From Nematostella vectensis (taxonomy: Eukaryota; Cnidaria; Anthozoa; Actiniaria; Edwardsiidae), in contig NC_064035.1 of NCBI RefSeq assembly GCF_932526225.1, forward strand, positions 4,959,501-5,023,500: DNA of 64,000 bases. The letters run 5' to 3'. The position numbers and the translations under genes are program-made. The notes under the pieces are model-generated. The model did no database searches. It saw only the letters and a list, made by a program, of their open reading frames with translations, and was not told the DNA's origin. Below are positions 26,939 through 39,200 of the stretch, one piece after another (the first letter of the stretch is position 1; every line of letters begins with the position of its first letter).

Positions 26939-29900
26939 TTATTTATTTAGAAAGAAGTCATTAAGTATTCTCATGACAAAGTCCTCAAGGTTGCGGTGCT
27001 TGTGAACAATGGCGACAAGGGTGTCATCAGGCTGGTATCTGCTCAAAATAGAGTTTATGTGACCAAACGCCAGGGCATCTACCTCTGTAGGTCTATCAAT
27101 AGAGGAAAAACAGCATAATAACCATCACCTATCCTTCACCAACCATGACTGCCAAAACTAAAAACCATTCATTGACATTCTAAGCCACATTCTAAGCCAC
27201 TTAAGCCTCCGGCTTTGGCTCTTCCCATGTATGGTATCACCAAGTTTCACCAATACAAACTGATTGATAGATTTGACATCACGCCAAAACCATGGCTTCA
27301 AATTTTCCAACAAACCAACTTTATCATCTAGAGTATAGAGAGATCATCTGCAGCACCTACCTGCCCTGTATAAAGTACTGATTTGTTCCTAATTTCTCAG
27401 CCAATGCCTGGCAAGCTTTCTCGAACTCCTCAACAACCTAACAAAAAGGGTTACTATGGTAAGCAGGGTCCAGAAAGGCAGGAATTTTTCCATACAAAAC
27501 TTGCACATGCTCAGGCTTTTAGTGGCAAAATAACAGCAACAAAAAGCGATTTACTAGGTATAGATCAGTTAAATCGGGCTGCTCCCTCAGGCTGTTATAC
27601 AACGAACTGACTCCGTCCTCTGTATTTAACCCTTACATACCCCGGCCTCTTTCTTGCGCTGCCAGTTGAGGGCATGAAGACTTCTGTGGGCAGCCCACTG
27701 CTTCCTGTAACTCAAGATGTAGTTCAAAGGAACAGGGAACTGAGAGCCATATTGATGTGTAGTACGGATTTGCCAGCCAGGCTTACACCAAAGCATGTAG
27801 AGCTGAAAACAGATTACTTCTATTAGCCAATACCATTCATTATAGCCTGCATGCATTAGCGTACTCATAAAATTCTAGTTTTGCGAGTGAGTGATTCAAA
27901 GCTATTTACCAGCTTAAAAGGTCAAATTGCATTTTGAAAAAAACTGAGAATTCGGTCTCAAAAAGGCAGATTTTTTAGACCTTAGCCGCAGTTTTTCTTA
28001 ACATGGCTCTCCCATCTGGTAAAAAACAATAAAATATGTCTTGCAGATCCAGGGTGTAGGTGTCTACCCCTTTGAACATAAATTAAAAATTCACAAATTG
28101 ACCTTCTACTTGACCTACTATTTGTTTGATATACTGGTGGTCAAGGCTAATAACCAAGACATGCAAACAAACCTCTGTTGGAAGTATGGATCTATTGATG
28201 AGAGAGATATATGCTTTCATCTCAGCCTTATCTCGGGCTTCAAAATCTTGACTGACAGACAGCCCCTATAAGAACAATATCACAAATAATCTTAACTATC
28301 TACTTATTTACTCCCCTCTGGGTTTATTCAACATACCTTATGGTTGACCAAAGAAAATATGTCTTGTGGACCCCCAACAAGGTCTTTTCCAGCCCTCAGG
28401 AGAGGTACCTCCCCTGATAAACATATATTTGCATCAATTCCTAATTGTTTCTGTGAGTGGCAAGGTCAGATAATTTAATCTCTTTCCAGTCTCCCTTCTT
28501 ATCATAGTGTGGGCACCCTTCAGGAAAAGCCAGATGGTCCATTTATCATTTGCCCTTTTTATAGGTCTGACTTGTACAAACTAAAGTAGTTTGTTGATTG
28601 TGCTTTTCATTTAAGGTGTAGGTTGACTAAAGGCTTCTTTAGAAGGAAGGGCAAGTTTTCCATGAATGAACAAAAAAAAAAGGATTTTGATATCAGGGTT
28701 TTACCCTGACAATTTTCCCATACCTGCATTTTAATTTAGAGGAAAACAATCAAGAGCAGTCTGAGTGATGGTGATTATCTGATAGAATATGGGGCACGAT
28801 ATGAAATAAGGTAAATTTGAAATCAGGAAGTTACCTGTTGGGGACATTGACTCTGCATTCTTGACACACTTCAAATCATAAGGAAGCTGGCAGAATTTCA
28901 GAAATGCCTAGAGAAACAGTATCCAAAAAAGGTTGTTGCCATTCAGTAAACTAGAAAAATGACAAGTACCGATAGGTAAAGACCTTACTACACTTTATTT
29001 TTGTGTCACTTTAATTTCTCGAATTTAAAAAATTCTCAAAATAGTGTCGCGAGAGTTGGGATGCACAAACGTTAGTACACAAAATATAACTGTTTAATAA
29101 AGTTTTATGGAAACACCTTGTGTATTTAGTCTTATGGTGTACATTAGTACCGTAAGGGTTGAGTTGGACAATTCTGAATTGTATTTTATAAATTTTTGTG
29201 GGACTAAATTTAGCCCATGCAAGTTTTTGTTACAGTTATAGCACATTTCAATTCCATTAGATTTGCTTGATTTTATAGTCCCAAATCGCGAAAAAAAAGT
29301 GTCCCAGAATATCTTCATCTCAAAGTCCCAGACTTTTGATGCCGCAAAAATTATGTGTAATAAGGTAAAAAAGAGCTGATGCCATATAGTGATTGGCAGC
29401 TGTTTGTCTAAGGTAGAGTATATAAAAGAGTTGATGTGCCAGTATACTCAGATACCTGTAGTAGCCCAGTTATCTTCAAACTCTTCCTTATAACTAAATG
29501 TAATTGAATTTTAATCCAATTAAATGAGCAAAAGCCAAATATTCATTATAATATTACCTGTACTGCTAGACAGCTTGCTGCCTCTGGGAGAAGGATAGTT
29601 GCTAAGAAAAGGGAGAGGTTGGTAAGTTTACGGTGGTTTCAACACCTTAGTGGATACAACAAAAATTTACCAAATTCTTGATTGACTTCCCTGAATATAT
29701 TATTGTACATAACTATCAGTGATGAATCTAGGAATGTACCTGATATCTTAATCTCACCTTTACTTGGCTGATACAATTGAACATTATCTGGCCAGTCTCC
29801 TGCCTCGGTGACTATAACATCAAAGTGTACAAATCATCTGAACAGTACATATATAGGCATATTTTCGAGAGTCTCTTTTCCTATCGAATGCCAGCCCAGC

Positions 29901-32038
29901 GAAATACAGAGAAAAGAAGCCTCTGTTCGCAGGGAAGGCAATATCAAGCTATTTCTTTACCCTATTGAGACCAGGCTTTTTGTGTTAAAATGTGACCGAG
30001 AGGGAGAGCTAAAGCCCCCCACCCTTTCCATTTCCTGGACACTCCCTTGAACCATTTGTGCAATAACAATGCAACTTTTTTTTGGTAAATCAGAGAATAA
30101 ATTGTGACTTCATACTGTGATTTTTAGCTATTCCATCAAATCTTGCTTAAAACATCAGATATCAGGTTGAAATCTTGTGGTATCCTTCAGATACACCAGA
30201 ATTGCAAAGCAAGAATTTCCTCAATCTAGGGTCAACCATGGTTTTTCTTTTTTATAATATACCAGGAATGTATTCCGGATTGGCTGAGGGGGGGGGGGGG
30301 GGGGGGGTTAACAGTCATAAGTATCAAAAAGCATAGTATTTTAAGATTTCTTAATAATAAATGACCCACTTTTTGGCTGGCAAGGGGGGGTGCATGTGCA
30401 CCTTGCGCACCCTGTGTACGCATATGCATACATGACAACATAACATTGACATAAAATATGGACATGGAAAATCCCCAACACTGGTGATATATGACCCTAA
30501 AGCTGGTAATGTTATTGGTCTGGAGTAAAATCAACTATTTTGACACAATCAAAACGTACTAGAATCTTTGTTAATACTATTACTATGATAATAAAAAAAG
30601 TAACAGTACATTGCAAGTGCTTTGCATTTGGTCACCCTTCTCTGTGTGCACTAGGGTCTTGTGGGCTTAAGCCACTGTGGCTAATTTTAAGCCAAAGGAA
30701 TTAGCCACAATGATGGGGAATTAGCCACACTGATGGGGGATTAGCCACACTAATGGGGAATTAGCCACAACCGAGAAGCTATAGCGAAAAATGTAATCAA
30801 AATACCTTATTGGTCTCTTTAATTTCGCGAAATCCTATTCCTACAAATTTTAATATCGCAAAATTCATTATCCTTTCTGTTTTGTTCCCTTGTAATTTTT
30901 TTAAATGATGACCAAGACTATTGAGGACTTATGATTCTTAACTATAGTCTCACAGCTTCAATGATGTAAATGTGTTAGAAAATAGCATCAAGCACAATAT
31001 GATTTCTACAGTTTTGTTTTGTTATAATGTTGAATGAAATTCATTTTTTTGCGAAATTGATAATTATTTCGGACAAAAATCGCAAAATTTCGCAAAATAT
31101 GCAGATCCTTTTTTGCAAAATTAAGTGCCCGCAAACATAGTAACAATATGGTAACCAATAGTAACTGGACATTGTCAAGAATTATCCTTATTCGTGAAAA
31201 AATTATGCTACCCAGAACTAGGAAACGGAGCAAAACGAGAGAGTTCATTCTTCTGTATTTTTCCGATTCGTGATTTTCATCAGTACGTTATCTTATTTCG
31301 AGGTGAAAGATCATGATTTGAAATCCACGAGTATAGGAAACGGGCATTCTTCACCGTGGTGAACGTAGTTAGCAATAGAATTTGCCACATGGGGAAGGAA
31401 TTCCCATTTTGCGAATAAGTGGCGAGCCCTAGCGCGCACAGAACCCTTACATTTTTGTTAGCGGGGGGGGAGGGGGGGGGGGGGTGGCCTATTTGGGGGG
31501 GCACTAATTCAAAGCGGGGTTCTTATTACTATTATTGAAAGCTCCCCTGGCCCCAACTACTGTATAATTATATTTATATCTTACTGTCCAAACTCAAACT
31601 GGGATTGTGGAACTCGCAACTAACGTAAAGTATAAATAGAATAAGTATAAGTAAGTAAATGAGAATGATTATTTTCTTCCCTGTCACTTGTTAACTGATA
31701 CACATGACAAGTTAGTCCAATGACAAGTTAGTACAGAAATAAAATGATAAAGGGGCCTTTATTAAGCTTAAATACAAAACATGGAATTCGCAACATCAGT
31801 CTCCTGATGAGGATCATGACTTATTCTGAGAAGCCCACGGAAAGGGATGACAGGATAAAGAGATAACAGAAAATGCATGATGGTACAATTCTCGCGTGTA
31901 CTGGTATTACGTGTAGATGGTAAATCAATGGTTTGGTCTATTGTGTTATTGAGCTATTGGCTTATGGGGGATCAAAAACGGCGTAGATTACTCACCTAGA
32001 GCGGATCTCACGGCGTCTTCCACAGGACCGGCGGCCAT
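26939..32038 (-). CDS. MTX2: Metaxin-2
   Basis: Nine coding exons in gene order: 31996-32038, 29758-29799, 29558-29601, 28835-28907, 28337-28413, 28173-28265, 27641-27802, 27361-27437, 26939-27092. All junctions are in phase and the product is 254 aa (human 263). Metaxin-2 is a soluble partner of metaxin-1 on the cytosolic face of the outer mitochondrial membrane. It takes part in beta-barrel protein assembly (SAM-linked) and, in animals, mitochondrial transport. The thioredoxin-like N-terminal half of the GST-like fold shows PEAASCLAVQAFLKFCQLPY and NAESMSPTGEVP. The C-terminal helical half shows ELYMLWC..., PVPLNYILSYRKQW and PTEVDALAFGHINSIL, all close to the MTX2 type rather than MTX1. 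No membrane segment, as expected. The ATG (GGCC then ATG context in the first exon) gives MAAGPVEDAVRSAL. The first exons are very short (43, 42, 44 nt). Confidence 0.95.
30287..30307 (+). repeat. Poly-G tract
   Basis: A run of about 20 G residues in MTX2 intron 1. A second G-rich tract interrupted by one A lies at 31463-31484. Both can in principle form G-quadruplexes. Confidence 0.8.
30636..31429 (+). repeat. Dispersed repeat, uninterrupted copy A
   Basis: About 795 bp, in MTX2 intron 1, matching 45891-46141 plus 48840-49246 in the same orientation. It begins CTTCTCTGTGTGC and ends AAGTGGCGAG. Inside, a GATTAGCCACACTGATGGGG-like unit of about 22 bp is repeated about four times (30690-30770). 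It provides the empty site for the retrotransposon in copy B (GAGGACT at 30923-30929). No coding frame. Confidence 0.8.
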
Positions 32039-32330
32039 ATTGGATTTTTGACCGTGCTTTATCAGCGAAAGCCTGGTGTCGAGTTGGACAGACAATGCAT
32101 GATGGTACAATTATCGCGTGTACTCGTACTTTATTATTGATCAATTAGCTTAAATTAGTTTTCGCGGTGTTTTGTATACAAATCGGGCTTGACAAAGTCA
32201 TGCTGACGCCTATTTGTGGTTTGCAACCATTCACAGGAGGGCAAACTGAACAAACAAAACGAAAGGTATGCTAATCTACCACCGTGACTGGAGGATGCTT
32301 TTGTTTATGACGTCATAACGAGAATTCCTT

Positions 32331-32388
32331 TCGGAAACCCAGGGGCATTTTCCTCTAATACAAGAGAAAAATGCCCCTGGGTTTCCGA
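32331..32388. repeat. Near-perfect 58-bp hairpin
   Basis: Arms TCGGAAACCCAGGGGCATTT... and its reverse complement (about 26 bp each) surround a loop of about 6 bp. It resembles the end of a MITE and could form a cruciform. It lies about 300 bp upstream of the MTX2 start. Confidence 0.85.
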
Positions 32389-32606
32389 GGATGTGTGATG
32401 ATCATCCTCGAGGGTTTGTTAAAGCACAGACAAGAGAAAGTGTAGTTCCAGAAAATATCCATACCCCCCCTTCGCAAATGCTAACTTCTTCGCATGAATA
32501 CTAATACTGCATACAGCCACTGCATTAGTATAAATATAAGCCATTTTGTTGTTGTTGTTGTAATAATAGTAGGATAGGATTAACAATAAAGTTGCTGTCA
32601 CACTTC

Positions 32607-32612
32607 TTTATT
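32607..32612 (-). terminator. Possible polyadenylation signal of GPD2
   Basis: The first minus-strand AATAAA after the GPD2 stop, about 660 nt downstream. Tentative. Confidence 0.35.
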
Positions 32613-33270
32613 GCACTCAAAATCTTTATGCTTACATGATTCCTATCAAATCGAGTTTTGGAGTAAGGGATCTGTTTTGTTGCTCATCTAACAAAAATGT
32701 AATTCAGAATACCCTTCACCATAATTCGGTTCCATTGTATAAATGACTCGTTCTATATAATATAGTGTGGCAGGGCATTTTGAAGTTGCTCCTTCCTTTC
32801 CTACGTACTCTACCAATTCCCTGGCTGAAAAAAAACAACCTCTCTCCTCACCTCAACCCCCTCTCCGCTTGCGATCTCATGTACATTGTGGAGGGTGAAT
32901 TTTGAATGACGGCTTGTTTAAAAAATACTTGATAAACCCACAGATCCGTTTTTAGGAAATTTCTAGCAAAAACAGAGAGCAGATTGAAACAGAAACTCCA
33001 AAGTATCCTAAAATACCCTGGACTATTCAGAAACCTCTGTGAGCTGTTGTAAGTAATCCTCAGGGGTCGACCATTTGACTTTCGAGGGGGGGACGTTTTT
33101 GGGTGCGCAGGAGTTTTTTTCTAAGCATTTGGCATGCAAGAATTTTTTCCAAAATCATCCACCCCCCCCCCCTCAAAAGTCAAATGTTTGGCCCCTTAGT
33201 AGGACTGTTTCGCCATTCTGCCAGTCCTAGGAAGGGCATCCGAATTAGCAATGGTCTTTAACTCTGCCTG

Positions 33271-36200
33271 TTATAATCCGCCACCACTTCTATCCACAGG
33301 GATTTGCTGGTTTAAGTGATGGAAATGTCTATCGATGATGGATGCGAATCGATTATTGGCGACTGCTCCTTTCTTGTGGGCGCTCATGAGCTAGCAAAAC
33401 AATAAATAATGTATCAATAATATACACAGTATAAGGGGTTAAATGTTTGTGTATGGTTGCAAAATCATGATTGGATGGGCATGGATGCAAGGGCGTTTGT
33501 GGGGCTATGGGGTTTCGGTGTGGCTTACTTAAGGGGCTTGGTGGTGCAGGAAGAGGTGGGTTCTGGTGGTCTGGGCGTGTATCAGGGACATCATGCAGGG
33601 TATTGCCCTAGAGTGTGGTTCTGATGGTTCTCAACTCACCTGAAGGAACTCATCCAGCTCTATGATGCTGTTCTTCTTGACTGACACCTCGTTGATAAGC
33701 TCGTGTAGCTGCTCGTCATTAAGGGTCTCTCCAACTTGAGTCAGCAGCTTGCGCAGGTCGTGCACTGTGATAAAGCCCCTCCCCTGCGTGTCGAACCAGC
33801 TAAAAACCTTTTTGTAATACTCAACTTCTTGAGGACTAAAATTCACATCTACACGACGCACATTCGTGTGGACATCGAGTCCCATTGCACCCAGGAAGCG
33901 ACGAGCCTCCTTCATCTCAATCTACAAGAAAAAAAATGAATACTAAGGATTCAGCCTTGTTTCTTGTGTTCTAACCAAGTTTCCTGTGCTCATATATAAC
34001 CCTGAGATGAAGGTACTGGGTCGAGATGGTTCCTGTGCTGTCACAACTTCTACTCGCCACAGGAAACCCGAGCACATCGTATGGGACAAGGCTGAAGAGA
34101 AATAAAAGAAAGTCTACCTGCTTGGGCTGCCTGGGGGGTGGAAAGACTCCCTTACCTCTTTTCTTTGCTTGTCCCAGTTCAACTCCTTGCCCATGATGTC
34201 AACAATCCTGGGGATGGCCTCCAAGGCTGCCTCTACATTGAGGAAGGCAAGCCTTGTGCGCCTCGCCAACACATCGACAGCAGTGCATGCATACTCCTGC
34301 ACAGCGTACTTTACCTGCCGACATCAAGACAAATAATGGAAATAAATACTAATGCTGCAAGGATAATGATAAAAGTCAGCTGACTGACTTGCACTTTTGG
34401 TCTTAGATGACATAGTAACCAGGACAAGTTGATCTTATCCTGTGACATTTGGAGTTTGTTCTAGACCACATAATGTTTGATAAATATTGAGTGTCGTTTT
34501 AATCATCATTGTAATCAAGATTATGGTAATGACAACAATGATGATGACATTAAGATAATTAATGATAATGGTGATGATGATCACGATGATGACATTCATG
34601 AAGATAATGGTTAATGATTACAAATTACTGTATGACAATAATATGGCAATTAATGATGTCAACGGATGATAGCATATATGATTATGATGATGACGAACAT
34701 GATGATGAAATTAAGGAAGATAATAAAAATGATGATGACATTGATGAAGATAGCAATAATGATGATGACGATGATGTTGATTATGACGATAGTTACAATA
34801 ATAATAATAACGGTAATAATGATCATGATGACATAAATGATGATAATGATAATTTGGCTGACAATAATGTTGATCTCACCTCTGCCTCAATATAAGGGAA
34901 GTCTTCTACGAGTTTCCTGCCAACAACAGGCCATCTCTTTCCCGTTAGATTAGCCATGCGGGCCACTTGTGGTGCTTTGCTGCCGTATGTGCTTGCAAGA
35001 TTCTGTGCAACCTGAAATAAGCATAGAAATGAACGCAATGATAAAGCATAGAATATATCTATAGAGATGCACTTTTCTAGTTTACTATATGCTTCGAGAG
35101 AAGAAACATGTAAAGCAGGGATAGCATTGTGTCACTAAAGCAGTGATAACTAAAAATGGGCAAAAAAAATGCATCATTACATTGAGCATCATTATATGAA
35201 ATCAAGATTATCTTCCTTACATTTGACTATTGGTGAGACGAGAAATTGATATCAATATTGCTCTGAGGCGACCGCAGGGAGCTGGAGAGCAAGTCTATTC
35301 TTGACGAAGATTTGCGATATAGTGTATAAGATGGGAATCAATTCTTCATGTCCAGTAACAGTCATGTGACAAAAACTTTCATGTTTTTCATGTTTTGATC
35401 GCATGATTCTCGAAGAGTGTCAAGTTCGGAGTTCTCGATTTTCAACAACCTACAGGACCGCGGTCGATTTCTGGGCATGTACAAATGGGAGTCAATTTTT
35501 TCATGTCCGGTTATGAAGTTTCATGTCTGAGTCATGTGACAGCAAAATGAGGTTTTTTTGGCACATTTGAGTTATGCATCCATGTCATGCAGAGAATAAT
35601 CCACTGAATCACTAAATAAATGTCACGTTTTACAATCGATCAGAATCGCATATGCTCTAGAACTATGTTTTGAAACCCATCATGATCTAAAAATCCTTAT
35701 AGTGAAACTACCATTATATCAAGTATTGCTAATCAAGGTCCCACTTTCCCTCACCTCTACTTCCACACCGAAATCCTGCACAAGCCTGATAAACAGGTTC
35801 TGTGTGAAGCCCTGTCCACCCTCCAATAAAAGCCCGTCTGTCTGGCATCCTCGTGCAGGCTGGAGGTTACATGCTTTGATACATGCATCCACTGTGTCTG
35901 TTGCCATTGATCTGTACGTGGTCCACTTGCCACCCGCTATGGTCACCATCTGGCTGTCACTTACGGTGATCACATGGTTACGTGCCACAGATTCAGTGTT
36001 CTTAGAGTTGGGGTCCTTCACCAGTGGCCTTATGCCACTCCATGCCGCCAGCACATCGCCACGCCGTACTGAAAAGTAACATTGACAGTAATACGCTTGA
36101 CTATAATTATAAATCATTGCATGGGGCTACCATGAATGATAAATTCTTTCCTCTTAATACTCTGAATAATCTGTACATGACTTCTCTTAGAATGTTTGGT

Positions 36201-39200
36201 ACCCAACAAAAGTTTTGCACGCTAGGCATCATTGAAAAATCATACCCACCTTGGTTGCACACATGTTTTGGGTTGTTTTGGAATAACAAGATATAAACTA
36301 AGAATAGTTACCATCCAGATCTTCACTCAGGTAATGTTTGATTTCATTCAGTATGAACTGGATCTCTTCCTCTTGGGGTTCAGGCTCGTAGGATACCTTG
36401 GTGGGTGTGTCTGTGGTACCAGCTATTGTCCGACCTGTTGACAAAACATAATCCTCTCAATCACTTAAAGAAGGCCAATCATGCTCTCTTGTTTTTTGAC
36501 AGCTGCCTAAAGAACAGGGGCAGCAGGTGATGCATAGTGTCAAGTGAATAGTTTTATTTTACTCTCCACCTGAAACCTTATTTCTGATTCCCTTTGCAGT
36601 CTTAGACTGAATTACAGGAAAATATTTACAAACATTCCACCTACAAAAATCGTCTCTTTGACCTTGTAGCTGCCAAACATAGTGTTGTAGAATTAGTAGT
36701 GATTTTTTCTAAGGCCAAATGGACTTACCAGCCCATGGTAGAAAGAATATCACACGGCCATCACTTGTAGCTGGGTCTAGCAATCCCATGTCTTTGGGGC
36801 TTAAAAAAACATCACATAACATACATAATGCATCACATAGTTGGTAAAAAGATTCAAACTTAAACTCTCACCGATTTTTACCCACTTATTCTCTCACACA
36901 CAGCCAAGTCCTCCAAAAGTATTAGATGTTTTTCTAGATGTCAAATGACCAGTTTTGGTGGAAATTTGGAGACACTGTTATCTTTCAGATCAAATGGTCT
37001 TCCATCTTCATATTTTGCCAAAATCAAGAGACAAAAAGAAGAGAACAAAAATCTTGTTTAGTCAACAAAGAGCTCACACCTTTACAAAAATAAAGTTAGT
37101 TTGGGTCTCTTTTTAATCCTGACTGTGCACAACTGAAAGCTTTTCTCCTGAGTAATCCATTTAGTGATTGCTTACCTGTAATATGAAGGTAGAACAATAT
37201 GTACTCCAGAACTGGGTTGGCAAATATTAGAGACTTGATTGTCATCCATGTGGCGAATGGCATCCGTAAATGGGCCAGTGGCGTTGACCACACACTTAGC
37301 ATGCACATCAAACTCCTCATTGGTCTGCCTGTCCCTGACACGAGCGCCACAAACTATCTCCTTGTCCTTGCCGTCCTCTGAAAAAGCACAAAAGGGTTAT
37401 GGCTTCCCTTGAAATTATTGTCACCTTTAGGAATTTTTACTCAACCCCTTATTACTGCCACACTCATTCAGTACAATAAAATAATATTCTGAAGAGAGGA
37501 GAATTGTATGGTGTACCTGTTTTTGTAGTTTTCTTGAGAAGAGAGATGACCTCCACATAGTTTGCAGCAGTTGCACCATGACGAACAGCAGTCAGTGCTA
37601 TAGACAAGTTCATCCGAGCATCATTCTGCTGCCCTGCAATAAACATCAGTGATTTAAATCTACATCATTGTCAGCCAAGGACATTCCTTATGATGAGTGG
37701 TAGTCAAGAGCAAAATAATCTAGACTACAGAGTACAGTTATATGCTTTTGTGATTCATTGTTAAATTATACATTTCTAAAAATCTCATACATCTTCATTA
37801 CTGGGAAAGTATTTTTTCTGTCACATAGAGAGTGAATTATTTTTTTTTACAATTCCCAAACCTGAAGATAAAAAGTCTGACCAAGATTCAGATTCCTAAA
37901 CTACCAGGGGTACCCTTATTACACAGCCATCTTTGCTTGCCTGATGTATACAGAGTGACCCTACTAGGCCACTTCAAAAGCTACATCCACTTCTACATAC
38001 CATTAATAATATACACAGCTATTTTTTGGGGGGGGTTCTATTACCAGATGTAAAAGCTAATTTTTGGTTACTCTAACCACTTAATGTATGGTCCTGTTTA
38101 TATGATGACCATGACCACTTGGCTTGGGGGAGGTACCAGTTTTTACTTGTTCGCCGTTACAAACTGAAGACTTTACAAGGTGTTTACAAGATGTGTATAA
38201 GATGTGTTTCTCTGTCTGTTTCTTATTCTATGTGTGACGTTCTAGTGTGCTCAAATGTGTGTGTGTGTGTGATGTTCGATCCTTTCAGGGGTTCAGAACG
38301 CACCCATATTTACAGTATATGCTCCAAAGGCGGCATCCCTTAGGTAATCTGACACTGACAGCCATGGAAAGCTTCGAGACACCTACTGATATGGGCTAAG
38401 CCAATGTTCGAGGAACAAACTACCCTCCCATGGGTGTGTCATTTTGTTACCCTTGGGCTACTGTGACACGTAATGTTTACTATGTTGCTACGACTTTTGA
38501 TGTCACACACTAACTTGTTATACTGCTAGTGCGCATGGCAAGCTAAACACATGATTATTATGATTGACAGCATTCCAATCATATTTGCACTCAAAGTCTG
38601 AAAACATACTAAAACCTAATTCTACCGAAGGCAAGGTCTGAAGCCTACTTATGGTAAACCGTGTGTGAACTCAGACCTAACTTTCCTTATGTAGTAAACA
38701 GATACAGGACCAAAACAAATGCTCAAACTCTGTTCTCAAGTACCACTTAAGACCAAATGGCTAGAATACAATACAGTACAATACAATACAATACAATACA
38801 ATACAATACAATACAATACAATACAATACAATACAATAAACTTTATTTAACGAGGGTTTCATATTAACCTTTTACAGTTTTATAATATATGGCCCTCCCA
38901 TATATTACAAGTTTCCCGAGCAAAAGGTCAATCTACTAGAAATAGGAATTGCTTGGCTAATCAATTTCCTTGCGAGCATTTTAGATTTCCCTGTCAAACC
39001 CGATAGGTTTATCTAAACAAAATGCTTTTAGTGTTTGTTTTTGGTTAAAAGCGGGTATTCGTACCATGACACCTGGGGAGAAGGGGGACATAAAAGGGGA
39101 ATAATGGTTGTGATACGGGTAGAGGTAGGTGGCAGGGGTGAGGGCGGGAGGGTCATTGTGGGGATAATGCTATGTTGAGTGGAGATGGACTATAAGGAGT

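Larger units (their letters stand above)
32039..33270. other. Intergenic between MTX2 and GPD2
   Basis: Contains a foldback at 32331-32388 and probably the GPD2 3'UTR at the right. No additional gene was recognised on either strand. A C-rich run lies at about 33161-33172. Confidence 0.5.

Noticed and set aside
34614-34895. Asp/Asn-rich 93-codon frame
   Set aside because: Simple GAT/AAT repeat inside a GPD2 intron.
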